This document shows positions 35,998 through 46,094 of a stretch of DNA of 48,335 nucleotides, piece after piece (position 1 is the first letter of the stretch; every line of letters begins with the position of its first letter). Below the pieces are notes generated by a model. The model did no database searches. It saw nothing but the letters and a program-made list of their open reading frames with translations, and was not told where the DNA came from. The translations under genes and the position numbers were made by a program. The stretch comes from Dimargaris cristalligena. Lineage: Eukaryota; Kickxellomycota; Dimargaritomycetes; Dimargaritales; Dimargaritaceae. Where the stretch lies: contig JANBQC010000169.1 in the NCBI GenBank assembly GCA_027576995.1, positions 1-48,335 of the forward strand, written 5' to 3'.

Positions 35998-36578
35998 ATC
36001 TCGGGCTTTTTAATTATGCGCCATCTAAGGGGTAAAACTAGCCAAACCCGTTTTGGATGCTTCTCCTTTCCCCGTTGTTTTTAATTTAATATTTGCTGCT
36101 CTATTCAGTCTAACAATCGTGCCACGCGCGAGAATTACCGCCACCCTTAACTATCGGGATCTTTTATAACGGTTTCTTTATTTAGGCTTAAAAATAATAG
36201 AGCCGTATATATAAGTACTTAGAAAAACAAAGTCCGTGTGAGATTATCTTTATGATTATCGATTAGGAAGTAGGATCAATGAAAGACGATTTTATGAGGC
36301 GATCATGCCAATTTTGGGTTTGTAAATAGGGATGGTCAGGTGGGATACATGTCAGCTAGTTATAACATATACTACTCTGGCCATCACCAATCTTTACTAG
36401 AATATAGACATCGCAACCAAATCTGGTCCAGTGGAGGGTTCAATTATTTACATGGGGACCCAAACTCACCAAGTCCATATCTGAACCGATTTAACGGTAA
36501 GATGCAGTTGAAGGTAGGAACTGTTTGTGGATATACAGCTCCTCGCCATTGGCCTTTATTTCCTTCTCTAATATGCGT
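35998..36578. other. Convergent 3' region between ADE13 and PUS3
   Basis: About 580 bases between convergent stop codons, AT-rich, with T-rich and AATAA-like stretches after the ADE13 stop. A 122-codon plus-strand frame that crosses into the PUS3 3' end is a shadow. No gene. Confidence 0.6.
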
Positions 36579-38615
36579 TCAACCGACCATTTCTTGCTCG
36601 TTTTCATTGGGGATCAAGGAACACTTGGTGGCCATACCCTCCGACGGCGCCGCAGTGGATTCCTCCGCCTCCTCCTGCATTAGCTTGCGCCGTTTCTTAG
36701 CTTGGTAACGCTCGTTAGTGACATCTACACTACTCTGGCGCGCCCGTTCCAAAAGGGGCACGTATTTGCGGTTAGGCACCAGCTGTCCACCCCCCGAACT
36801 GACCAGCGTGACCAAATGGACACCTAGGCTGGCCAGTTGTTGGGTCGAGGCATCACCGAACCGGAGGTTAGATTGGGGCTGGGGAACGGGTAGACGGTTC
36901 AACTGTTCGAGACCAGCCCGGGCGGTCAGGGCCTTAATGCTGTGCTCGGTCCACATTTCGGTCAACCGCTGGTGGGTAAGTCGCAGGGGTTGGAAGGACC
37001 GTTCGCTGTCGTAGCGCCACGTTAAGCGCGGCTGGTAGTAACTATCGTACAGAATCAGGGGCATTTCACTGGCCATGGGGTACGCCGGTTTCCCCTGATT
37101 AGGGTCGACGGTCAGAAGTTGATCCACTACTGACGGCGCTTCCAGGCCCTGGCCCACCAGGAGGAGAATACCCACCATACAGCGCACCTGATGCCAGAGG
37201 AACGCCGAGCCGCGCAGGTCTAATTGGTAGAACCGGGGCAGTCGGTTCAGGTGATTCAAGTCCCGGTGGGGCAACCCCCCGGCGGGATCTTCAACGGGGG
37301 TGATGTCAATTTCCAATACGGTGCGCTCGAAATTGGTAATTTCTTTGGCCGGGTCGATTTTACAAAAGTAGCGGAAATCGTGGGGCCCTAGGAATTTACG
37401 GGCCGCTTCGCGCATGCGGTCTACTTGGAGGGGTGGGTAGCCGTCATCGGAAAAGTAGTACTTGTAGTGGCGCCAGATACAGTCGAACCGGGCGTTGAAG
37501 TCCAAGGGGACAGGGGCCCACGCAACGACGCGGATATCCGCGGGTAGATCGCGATTCAGCATACGGATATAGGGCAGTTCCCGGGCGTTCAATGCGACCG
37601 TTTCGTCACTCTCCGAACTAGGGGTAGGACCATCAGGTCCAGCAGCATCCTCCGAGCAGGAGGGGGAGGGTATCGCCGAAATGCCTAATTCGGTAGCGGG
37701 CCGCCAGACCTGGTCCAAGTAGGCCGGGGCGGACCGGGAGACTTGGGCCAAATTCGACTGGTCACCGGGTAAGTCAGCTCGACCGGCGGGATTAGATCCC
37801 TCGGCGGGTTCCTCGGTACCGGGTCGAATCCCCCCCAGCACGGACTCGACCTGATCAGCGGGTAAACAGGACCGGATATCCAGGGCCACCACTTGGCCCA
37901 ATCCACTCACCCCCCGATCGGTCCGCCCGCACCGGGTGTACCGGCACTGACTGGGGTTTTCGATTAGGCGGCATTTCTGGAGCGATTGGAACAACTTGGC
38001 CTCTACCGTTTGTAGTTGGTCGTTATCCCCTTGGGTGGCAAAACCGAAATAATCCCAGCCGAAATAGGCGACTTTGAGGGCGATGCGACGCTTGGCATAC
38101 TTGGACCAGTCGAAGTCGCGTTGCTTGCGACGGGGTTTCGGTTGGTTATAGGGGGCCAAAGGAAGGCGGGTTGGGGTGCTGGTGCTGGTGACAGCAGCGG
38201 CAGTGGCAGTGGTGGGGATAGTTTGGGCCGGGGTAGGGGTCGAGGCAGTGGGTTCAGGGGCCTGGGGAGAAGCCCCCACACCCGCAGTTGGACGAATGGC
38301 AGCCGTAGACTTGTTTTCCAGGTCCTTTATCCGCGCAATCAACTGGGCCGGGGTCCAGTTTTCGTAATCCCGGGGGTTCGCTGAGGGCACGACGGGTGGT
38401 GGTAGCTCGGACATGGGGTGGACGGTAGAATAAGACGAGCGATAGGGCTGACGCGGGAAATGGAGACGGGGCGGGTAGTAATTTGCCAATGCGAACGATT
38501 TAATATGCCGGAATACTCGAGAAGAAATACCCCGCATGGAGGTGCAGCGTGTGGAATGAAAAGGAAAGAGAGAGAGAAAGAAAGTTCGGTCAGCCAATTG
38601 AGCACATGAGCACAA
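36579..38615 (-). CDS. DEG1: tRNA pseudouridine synthase 3 (Deg1/Pus3), with likely mitochondrial leader
   Basis: A TruA-family enzyme that makes pseudouridine at positions 38/39 of tRNA anticodon stems. The catalytic motif RYTRCGRTDRGVSGLGQVV contains the essential Asp (about residue 233). KVAYFGWDYFGFATQG is the substrate strand typical of Pus3, DFNARFDCIWRHYKYYF and GPHDFRYFCKID follow, and FLWHQVRCMVGILLLVGQGL is the conserved C-terminal motif. A linker of about 90 residues (about 260-345), rich in Pro, Ser, Glu and Asp, is inserted within the catalytic domain. Three starts are possible. Met1 (38615) gives a hydrophobic, Cys-containing leader. Met27 (38537) starts MRGISSRVFRHIKS, Arg-rich without acidic residues, like a mitochondrial presequence. 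A later Met at 38414 starts MSELPPP. Alternative starts could supply mitochondria and cytosol/nucleus; this is inference. Confidence 0.93.
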   Translation of the reverse strand: MCSCAQLADRTFFLSLFPFHSTRCTSMRGISSRVFRHIKSFALANYYPPRLHFPRQPYRSSYSTVHPMSELPPPVVPSANPRDYENWTPAQLIARIKDLENKSTAAIRPTAGVGASPQAPEPTASTPTPAQTIPTTATAAAVTSTSTPTRLPLAPYNQPKPRRKQRDFDWSKYAKRRIALKVAYFGWDYFGFATQGDNDQLQTVEAKLFQSLQKCRLIENPSQCRYTRCGRTDRGVSGLGQVVALDIRSCLPADQVESVLGGIRPGTEEPAEGSNPAGRADLPGDQSNLAQVSRSAPAYLDQVWRPATELGISAIPSPSCSEDAAGPDGPTPSSESDETVALNARELPYIRMLNRDLPADIRVVAWAPVPLDFNARFDCIWRHYKYYFSDDGYPPLQVDRMREAARKFLGPHDFRYFCKIDPAKEITNFERTVLEIDITPVEDPAGGLPHRDLNHLNRLPRFYQLDLRGSAFLWHQVRCMVGILLLVGQGLEAPSVVDQLLTVDPNQGKPAYPMASEMPLILYDSYYQPRLTWRYDSERSFQPLRLTHQRLTEMWTEHSIKALTARAGLEQLNRLPVPQPQSNLRFGDASTQQLASLGVHLVTLVSSGGGQLVPNRKYVPLLERARQSSVDVTNERYQAKKRRKLMQEEAEESTAAPSEGMATKCSLIPNENEQEMVG

Positions 38616-39736
38616 GGTTGGGGTGGGGGAGTGTATTTCGAGTATTCTTATATTATTATTTTAGGGGAGGGTTGTTATAGTAGAGGAGGACGAGAAAGGT
38701 GCATAATTCAAAGGGATTACAATTCTCCCTATTGGGAAATTATCTTGCCTGGTCTAAATTGAACGAGAACCCTATCCTTTTCCTTATTATCCATGTGGTT
38801 CAGCTACTTGTATAATATCACATACAATCCCAAAAAAAGAGACTAAACCTCCTATTACAACAGATCACCTGACCCGTATCAATTGACCTGTTAAGCCTTG
38901 TTGTCGCCATACAGCACCAGCCAGCCCACCAAGCACACTTTGAACTAAACAGAAGTATTTTTGACTCCTACTAGGATACTCTCTATTTTGGCATCATTAG
39001 GTAAATAAGTTTAAGTTGCCTCGTCATAAATAACTTCCAATGCCACATCTGCTCCTGAAGTAACGGGGTAGCAAGGGCCGGGTTCTAAAATTCACGGGAG
39101 CAGTCTGTAACATGCCTCTGTTGTGGACATCAGTAGTAATGAACAGTGCCCCACCAGCCCTCTATATGATAAGGGCACGAATAATAACTTAATACCAACT
39201 CCGGAACCCTTCGCAAGGCATAGGAGGTAGAATTTATTTTAAGCAAATAAATGTGATTGTATCGAAATGCCCTTCGAGAAAGGTTCAAGTTCGAGGACAC
39301 GTCCAAATATAAAGAAAGTGAGCAGGCGGGGGTCAAATCTAAAAACACAATAAACAGGGCGTTATGATGCTCCCAAGGAGCCATCGGTACAGGCCACGCC
39401 GTTTATCAGGACAATGCACTACAGTCTAATTAGGATAGTCGATGCAGCCAAAATATATCATAGGGAGTGGATTGGGGATTAGATTAGATGGGACTATGCT
39501 GGGGATATGTTTATATGTATATATTATGGAGGAGGGGGTTGGTCCGTGTATGTGGCCTGCCCAGTCGGTTGGCCATAATACTAGGAAGTGTATAACCTTA
39601 ACAAGACTGCTTACCATAAAAGCCCATTGGGCCGATTATAATAGAGCGCAATACCGACAACGGCAGTCAGCCGAATCTCGCGACCTGAATAAACAAACGG
39701 AAGTGGGAGTGAGTGCGAGTGCGAGTAAACACACGC
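38616..39736. other. Spacer upstream of PUS3 and downstream of the COX7C-like gene
   Basis: About 1.1 kb, AT-rich, with only short frames (84 codons or fewer). It must contain the PUS3 promoter. No other gene or RNA is recognised. Confidence 0.55.
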
Positions 39737-39958
39737 TTACTCAGTACCGCGCAGAGTCCACCAGGTCAGGAAGAAGGGGATGCCGAAGCCAGTGGCGGTG
39801 AAGGCCATCATTTTGATGGCCAGGGTGGTCTTGTTGTTGACATTGAAGGGGATGTGGGCGTTGTTCTCGTTGTTCCAGTGGTGGTGGTCACTACGGAGGA
39901 GCTGGCGTCTGGCGAAGGCACCGCGGGAGATGATAGAGCGAGTGACGAAGGCGGACAT
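39737..39958 (-). CDS. Cytochrome c oxidase subunit VIIc-like (yeast Cox8), 73 aa
   Basis: A small complete protein. The N-terminus MSAFVTRSIISRGAFARRQ is Arg-rich without acidic residues, as in a mitochondrial presequence. HIPFNVNNKT is followed by one membrane helix (about residues 44-66) containing GFGIPFFLTWW. The pattern H-x-P-F-N, then N-K, then G-F-G-x-P-F matches COX7C of animals and Cox8 of fungi, an inner-membrane structural subunit of complex IV. Its length is typical for the precursor. ATG at 39958, stop at 39737-39739. The gene lies between PUS3 and an unnamed mitochondrial-looking gene, all on the minus strand, but spacing shows separate transcription units. Confidence 0.88.
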   Translation of the reverse strand: MSAFVTRSIISRGAFARRQLLRSDHHHWNNENNAHIPFNVNNKTTLAIKMMAFTATGFGIPFFLTWWTLRGTE

Positions 39959-40538
39959 GGTGCTGGATAAGTAAAAAAAGGAGCAAGTGGTGGTGTGATT
40001 GGTAGGATTGATACGGGAAATTAGAGAGAGGAGTAGTTAAATAACCAAAGGGAAGGCAGAAGAGAGAAACGCAGGATCTCAAGCGAGCATGAATGGTGGA
40101 ATGGGTGGGTTGTGGACTGATCTCGCAGGGTTTGTGTGGTAGTAGGTAAAAGTAGTGGTGGTGGTGGTGCTTGGGGTGCGGGGCAGTCCGGAAGAGCCGG
40201 CGGGGGATTAGGGAGATTCGCCCGTGAGTGCGAATGGGGGAGACTGGGAGAGGAGGTTTCATTTGTGGATATCACCGAACCAACCCCTCCGATATGTTTT
40301 GGTGGGGCAGTCCCTCTCGCCCACTCTTTCCGCCAGTACTATCACGTGATTTGTTATCGCATCATCCACTCTCTCCTATACTTTATATGTGCTATTCCTT
40401 CCTATACACAAACCACCCATTCACAACACCAACTATATTTCCTATGCGGCTCAACATTTTATCGGGTGGTATATTTATTACAGCTGCATATGACAAGGCA
40501 TAATTGTCTATAAGAACATGGCTCAGCAGCATACCGCC
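39959..40538. other. Upstream region of the COX7C-like gene
   Basis: About 580 bases. On the minus strand the leader is C/T-rich, with a (CCA)n-like run near 40157-40170. No gene is supported; the 123-codon minus frame here is low-complexity His/Pro/Ser sequence. Confidence 0.55.
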
Positions 40539-41252
40539 CTAGGCAGATCCAACCGAGTTCTCTGCTCGCTTAAGCTGCTCGATAATATAATCCTGCAGCT
40601 CGGCACTAAGTTGGAACAGGCCCTTGAGAGATACCGTCCGATGCGTGGGCATCCGCTCGTAGCTCTCCGGTACAATACTACCCTGCTCCACCTGCACACT
40701 CCCGATTATGTCCTCGGGCCGCGGAATCCGGCCGTAGGGGGGTGGGTTTCGCTGGTCCTCCAGATGCATCCACCCGCTTTTAACCACCGACCGGGCCTGC
40801 GAGCTTAGAAAGGGATCAGCAACGTGCACGCCTTTACGAAGGGTTTCGTGTAGCCAATTTTCGAACTGGGGATTGCCGATGAAATTGGCCGGCCGAAGGC
40901 TAGGTAGAGTCGCAGGGGAGGGTGGCCCCGAAGCATGGCCAGCAGCCGAAGTGGAATCAGAAGAGGTATGGTCGTCGGCCACCACCCAACCAATGGTGGC
41001 TACGGTTCCGGGTTGGTCGGCGGTCGGTGCAATGTCCGAGGGACCGAGGAAACTCAAAGCGGCCCATAAGGGACGGTCATCGGCCAGGTCCGGCGAAGTA
41101 GGCCGTACTTGGGGTTGGAGGTACCAGAAAAGGTGAGGGTATTTGGGGTCGGCCAAGGTTCGCTGGGTGTGGTTAAACCGTGCCCAGGGACCCCAGCGGG
41201 CCCAGGTGGGTGTAAGACGAGGGGGAGTTTTAAGCGCAGCTGCGAATAGCAT
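40539..41252 (-). CDS. Conserved-looking protein of unknown function, probably mitochondrial (237 aa)
   Basis: I do not recognise a named family. The N-terminus MLFAAALKTPPRLTPTWARW and the Arg after it look like a mitochondrial presequence. A middle Ser/Ala/Pro linker lies at about residues 95-120. The C-terminal half reads like a compact conserved domain: NFIGNPQFENWLHETLRKGV, GWMHLEDQRNPPPYGRIPRP, EDIIGSVQVEQGSIVPESYE and RTVSLKGLFQLSAELQDYI. The motif R-N-P-P-x-Y-G-R-I-P-x-P-E-D-I-x-G-S-V-x-V is reminiscent of a short uncharacterised fungal mitochondrial family, from general memory only. Good codon use and a single open frame support a real gene. It shares a 679-bp divergent promoter region with the next gene. 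Confidence 0.75.
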   Translation of the reverse strand: MLFAAALKTPPRLTPTWARWGPWARFNHTQRTLADPKYPHLFWYLQPQVRPTSPDLADDRPLWAALSFLGPSDIAPTADQPGTVATIGWVVADDHTSSDSTSAAGHASGPPSPATLPSLRPANFIGNPQFENWLHETLRKGVHVADPFLSSQARSVVKSGWMHLEDQRNPPPYGRIPRPEDIIGSVQVEQGSIVPESYERMPTHRTVSLKGLFQLSAELQDYIIEQLKRAENSVGSA

Positions 41253-41931
41253 GGTGTCGGGGAGGCCAGAAAAGCGAGAAATAAGGAATATGATAGAAAG
41301 GGACTAAGAACGAGGGAATGAAGGTGGTTTAGTAGATCCCAATCCAATGCAATGGAAGTGTAACTAGTTAGAACAAACCTTAATGAGCAGGGCGGTAAAT
41401 GGGGCTAGACTCAATAGCTGAGGACTTTAATGTGAAAGGGATTTGGATTTCTCCAACCGAATTCGCCCCCATGTAGCCCTGTCATTGGGCACCTTTTAAA
41501 CCCTAGACCTGCTTGAGTTTGGGTGCTGTTAGTAAACCAGTCCCGAGGGCTTAGCGTCTCGTTGCTTAATGTAAGACAGGCAAAGTGACTCCAGCTGCCT
41601 TTGCATTTTTATTTTTTTTAAAACATTTATATAAACATATATAGAATGAGGGAATATACCCTTAAGGGAATCCCGGCCACGTCTTTGTTATAAGTTGTAG
41701 ACTATCTATTTTCTAGAGGACCCAATGTGGATTAACACTCCGGCTCCAATTCACGCATTGCCCTTGTAATTCAAACGACCACTCCCAGGTTCAGCCACTG
41801 CATGCTCGATCGTGTGTTGACGCCCAGTGATCGAAATCCCATTTATATTATTTTCCGATAGACTAAGACGCCCCCGTTTTTTGCATCGCTAGTTGACCGC
41901 CCTCATTTACTTTCTACTACAAGCGTCTGTC
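41253..41931. promoter_or_regulatory. Divergent intergenic region
   Basis: 679 bases between two divergent start codons, so it must contain both promoters. It has a T/A-rich block near 41604-41635. No specific site is claimed. Confidence 0.5.
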
Positions 41932-43437
41932 ATGTCCTCCAAGCGCACCGGCGACGAACCCGAGGGGACCTCGTCCCCTTCAGACCAACCCGACACCCCT
42001 AACTTAGACTTGAATAACGAATCCGATGAATACGAAGACGACGAAGACTCCTCCTGGCCCTTTCCCGACTCCAAAGACTACACGATCCCCACGGTTTACA
42101 TTGGCCTCAACCAAACGGGCCTCATCGTCGAATCCGTCTCGTCACCCCTCCTGCCCTCCTCCCAGCTGTCCTCATACACATCAACGCCCGTACTTTCCAC
42201 CCGAGAACCCTCGCAACACATGGATATTGATATCCTCGGAACTGGTCTAGGTCAGTTTTCTCCTCAGGCTATAGGTGACTTGGTTAACTCCGTAGCACCG
42301 GCCCCTATAGCTACGGAGGAACCATTTCACAGGCCCGATGGCAACGACAACGATGCTGGTAATGATGATGATGACGATACTGATAAGCTATGGGAGTCCC
42401 AACTGTTCGGTAGCAGTCCAGAAGCAGAACCATCGCCATCCCCCCCACCTTCGGCCGGAATTGAACCCATAATGCCCAAGGTTACCAAAAATAACCACCC
42501 TAGCTCATCTCTGATGTTACCCAGTCGATCGACCCAACCCCGCCCCGCCACCACATCTTCTCGGTCGTCCCCCACTCCCCACCCGACCCCTACCACTGCT
42601 GCTACCCCCACCCCCACCTTTCTACCGTACATCCCAACCCCTACGCTGCCCCCACCATCTACCCCCGCCTTTCACCTGGCCTCTTCCCCCTCAACAACCT
42701 TGTCGGAGGCGAACCATGCCCGTAAGCTCGCCCTGTCCCGGCCCATAACGAACATGACCCAATGGAACCAGAACCTGGCCCTCGATATCCAAGAAGAACT
42801 GCACCAGGAAGCCCTCGTCCTAGACCGGATGACCCAGGCCATCATCAGCCGACTTTCCACGTTAGCCATTGAAGAATCGCTTCTCCGCATGATGCTCCAA
42901 TCCCACAACTCCGCCGGGGCCACCGCTATTCTCCAGGCCCACTCGGCCACCGTCGCCAACTCACCTAGGGCGGGGGGAGTGGTCGACGACAACGACCTTC
43001 CTCCACCGACGGATAATAGTGACTGGCCAGCGGATCTAGATCATGAACGGAAGAGGACCCTGGCGGTGGAACAGTCGATGGGTGCGATGAAGGAGAGTAT
43101 ATTCGCCCATATTGTTAATCAACTAAAAGAAATGGAGTCCGACCAAGACGACCTGTTTCAAAGTGATACGGACGACGAGGCCGAGTTGGATTCGGCGGAC
43201 CCCGTCGATAGTGACGGCAATGGCGATGAATATGGTGATGGTGAGGACCCTTCGGCTCGAAATACCCGGGTTAAACAGGATGAAGATTATGCCATGTTTG
43301 GGGCAGATGACGATGGTGATAATAATAATAATAATAGCGACGATGATGGCGACGACGACGATGACGAGGATGCAGATGAAGAAGAGGCCCGGGACGCTTT
43401 AAGTCAATTATTAGCGCGACTTGGTGGTGGTCAATAA
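41932..43437 (+). CDS. Acidic, low-complexity protein of unknown function (501 aa)
   Basis: I do not recognise it. The start MSSKRTGDEPEG at 41932 is preferred over an in-frame ATG 39 bases upstream, which adds a hydrophobic stub. The N-terminus has an acidic run (DEYEDDEDSSW), then DYTIPTVYIGLNQTGLIVES, the most structured N-terminal piece. Residues about 180-260 are Pro/Thr/Ser-rich. A helical segment follows (about 280-335) with ITNMTQWNQNLALDIQEEL and ISRLSTLAIEESLLRMMLQS. The C-terminus is Asp/Asn/Glu-rich with DDDGDNNNNN and ends DALSQLLARLGGGQ. Composition suggests a nuclear or chromatin-associated protein, but that is only a guess. One exon. Confidence 0.7.
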   Translation: MSSKRTGDEPEGTSSPSDQPDTPNLDLNNESDEYEDDEDSSWPFPDSKDYTIPTVYIGLNQTGLIVESVSSPLLPSSQLSSYTSTPVLSTREPSQHMDIDILGTGLGQFSPQAIGDLVNSVAPAPIATEEPFHRPDGNDNDAGNDDDDDTDKLWESQLFGSSPEAEPSPSPPPSAGIEPIMPKVTKNNHPSSSLMLPSRSTQPRPATTSSRSSPTPHPTPTTAATPTPTFLPYIPTPTLPPPSTPAFHLASSPSTTLSEANHARKLALSRPITNMTQWNQNLALDIQEELHQEALVLDRMTQAIISRLSTLAIEESLLRMMLQSHNSAGATAILQAHSATVANSPRAGGVVDDNDLPPPTDNSDWPADLDHERKRTLAVEQSMGAMKESIFAHIVNQLKEMESDQDDLFQSDTDDEAELDSADPVDSDGNGDEYGDGEDPSARNTRVKQDEDYAMFGADDDGDNNNNNSDDDGDDDDDEDADEEEARDALSQLLARLGGGQ

Positions 43438-43546
43438 ATAAATTTATTACCCTCCCCCTACCTTTTTCGAGCTTCTCTTTCTTTTTAATATATTACCTTC
43501 TTGGACCATCCCTTGAACCTTAGACCTACTCTCCCATTTTGGAGAA

Positions 43547-43566
43547 ATATATATATATATATATAT
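43547..43566. repeat. (AT)10 microsatellite
   Basis: Ten AT units about 110 bases downstream of the acidic-protein stop codon, in its probable 3' untranslated region. Confidence 0.85.
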
Positions 43567-43896
43567 TATTGACCCGGGGAGAAGGACTTCGGCCATTCAT
43601 CCAATTATGCCTAGAATATATTCCATTGTATTTTGTCCCCTCCATCGCATAACCCCCCTTATTAACCATACCACGCATACCCTATGTATAACCTTTGGCT
43701 TAAATAAAATTATAGATCCATTTTCACACAAGTCACTTTCCTTTCCTCCTGTGGAATCTAATATATAGTCGGTGACTGTTCACCAGCCTTCCCAACTTGT
43801 CACTAGTTCGAACATTATAGATGATATATTTAATTTGCCGAACGAATGTCCCGACTGAGTGATGCAATCTATACTGTTTGCTCTACCAATCCCCGT

Positions 43897-44301
43897 CTAT
43901 ACTTCCTGGCGACAAAAGCACAGTAAATATCCATTATCGGATATATAACATAGAAGGTCATCCAGGCTATTTAACCAAAAACCTACTACATGAAACCAAT
44001 AATACCAGCTGTTAATTATTCCCCTGCTAATTTTGCCATATACATATGGTGTAAAGCCTTGTACAATTGGACTAGATTTCATCCATATATTTATATTTAA
44101 ATTTTCTATTATAGAAACTGATTTATAGCAGCGCCCTTTAGCATCGTCTTTAATATCAATAGGTCTGAGGTGCAGGATATTTTCGTGAATGCCAGGACTC
44201 CCTTCTATAGTAAAATAGGGGCTATATTTATATTTCAAATCGCCTACCGAATAATGCCATTTCTGAGGTTGGGGTAATCTGGCCCCATTAAAACAAACCA
44301 A
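43897..44301 (-). CDS. 134-aa ORF of a dispersed repeat family
   Basis: An open frame starting MVCFNGARLPQPQKWHYSVG and including GIHENILHLRPIDIKDDAKG and NIWMKSSPIVQGFTPYVYG. The last motif recurs in decayed form at 47142-47195 on the same strand, where Gln has become TAA. This shows that the sequence belongs to a repeated, once-coding family. I cannot name the domain. It could be a fragment of a Helitron or other transposon protein, since the decayed copy lies about 310 bp from a Pif1-type remnant, or of an unrelated multicopy gene. Beyond residue 100 the frame may run into noncoding sequence. Confidence 0.45.
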   Translation of the reverse strand: MVCFNGARLPQPQKWHYSVGDLKYKYSPYFTIEGSPGIHENILHLRPIDIKDDAKGRCYKSVSIIENLNINIWMKSSPIVQGFTPYVYGKISRGIINSWYYWFHVVGFWLNSLDDLLCYISDNGYLLCFCRQEV

Positions 44302-45285
44302 AACATTGGTACTCTTTGATTAGTATCAAATGGCTTGAATATAGAGAAGGGTTTACCTATACGCGGGGAGTATCATGAAGCAAGTATAGGGCGGTCCAGT
44401 CCAGTCGTCAATATATAAGCAATCAATTGCAAGAGAAGCCTCAGGGGAATGGTTATAAGGGCTTCGGATAACCCCCAGGCGATACCCGATGCTTAGGCTA
44501 TATGTGCCTCCAATAATCCAGTTGTCTTAGGGTGCCATCAGGAAATAAAGTACGGTTTTCCTCGTGACCCTGTCAAGTCCTTACCGGGGATTATTAGTCG
44601 ACTGACAATGTAGGAGGCCTGGCCTGTTCAACTGGGGTTGCCACATTTGACAGTAGTATTGTTCTTTGTAAATTGTGATATTATTGGCATTAATCCAAAT
44701 CTTTTCTAGACCCGAACAACCCAATGCCACCCAGTTATATTATTTTTATGCATTACCATCCATATGGTAACAGGCGTCCTATTCCGCATCCCCAATGCCT
44801 GTATCTTTTTCCCACAACCCCCTATCTCACTCCCAATCTGTACTGGGACATACCACTACATACCTGAGTACAAGCCAAGAGGGCAGTGCCGACCAGGCAG
44901 TCAGTGAACCCAAACAATAGCAGCACTGGAGGTTGGGTTGCAATATGAAAGTTTAGAATATTCTATTAGTATACCCAAGATGAGGGAAATGACATGGTTG
45001 GATATAGTGGAGGGGGTGTATGAAAGAACATTCACTTATCAGCCTTCAGTCTTCACCATGATTTGCCCCTCCCCTACAAGTGTGCTGCCTAATAGGAATA
45101 TCATCAGTTACACCATTTGTAACTGATGCCAATATTCTATGAGTCTGGCTGGGAATCTTGCAGTTTTCTACAAAAAATATAAAATTACAGGCACATGGTA
45201 GTGAGGTATATGCCCAGCTGGCTCTCAGGCATGGGCTTTTAATTAAATAAGGCAGTGGGCTTATTGTTAAAACCTGATGTCCTTT
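44302..45285. other. Spacer into the right repeat island
   Basis: About 980 bases without a supported gene. CpG is present to about 44.9 kb and then disappears. The 45046-45291 minus-strand and 44938-45126 plus-strand frames show no motifs. Confidence 0.5.
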
Positions 45286-46094
45286 TGTCACCCAGGTTAA
45301 CCACTCTTAGTCCATTAAGAGTCCTAAGGATAGGCTTCCAATGGTAGGTGGGGCTTAGGCTCAGCCAAGTGGGCTACTTGTTAGAAATCACATGATCTAT
45401 CATGATTCTTGTTCAGCTCTTGTGGGCACTATTTTATTCACTTTATAATAGCTGTCCCCTTCATTCTTATGGGTGCATCCTCTATTCAATAAAACAAATC
45501 AACTGGAGTTATTGTTTTCTCTTTGTGGCTTTCTTCTTTATTCATTACTATCTTTACTAGTAATTATATACTTATATAATAAAGCTTGTGGCTGTAATTC
45601 ATTTAAACATTCTAATACTACTAGTGTCAGGTATGGGGCATGGTACTAACTAAATAAAGGCTAAGCAGTAGTAATATGCAAGGGACATGCAGGGACACAC
45701 TTACTGGTTAGTACAAGGGGGTAAGTATATATAGAGTTTATTGGGATAAACTGGGGGGGGGTAAGAATAAGCTAGGGAAATTAACTGGGCCCAATGGGGC
45801 CCAGTTATATATACACAGGGATAACTCCAAAGGGAGGTCCCAAGGGAAAGCTACTACTAAATGAAGGTATAGATAAATAGGCCAACTGGATGGTCATAAG
45901 TATCCAGAAGACTCTTCAGATCAGTACTTGAGTGATTAGTGTGAAGAGGCAGAGTCTGGAAGGGGGAAAGGTTATATGATAAGGATAATCTTATGGTATT
46001 AGGTATGCTATGAGAAGACTAGTATAGTGCAATATAGCTTAATATGGTTAGATATTTAAGCCCATAGGATTAAGGCAGATTAAATAGTCCAACA
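45286..46094 (+). mobile_element. LTR-like repeat, copy 2 (about 565 bp plus a nested insertion)
   Basis: It begins TGTCACCCAGG and ends GTCCAACA and is collinear with 11483-12040. Flanks are CCTTT (45281-45285) and CCTTC (46095-46099), a probable 5-bp target duplication with one later change. The element is interrupted at 45379-45617 by a second LTR. There is no CpG in the whole 809 bases. TG...CA ends with a near-perfect duplication support a retrotransposon solo LTR. Confidence 0.75.
45379..45617 (+). mobile_element. Nested 239-bp solo LTR with perfect 5-bp target duplication
   Basis: It begins TGTTAGAAATCACATGATC and ends CATTCTAATA; the outer TGTTAG/CTAATA are imperfect inverted termini. 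It is flanked by CTACT on both sides (45374-45378 and 45618-45622). The empty site is present at 11483-12040, where the same position reads GGGCTACTAGTGTC with one CTACT. An AATAAA-like signal lies at 45487-45492. The length and TGTTAG start are typical of Ty1/copia-type LTRs; strand is assumed from the signal. Confidence 0.88.
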
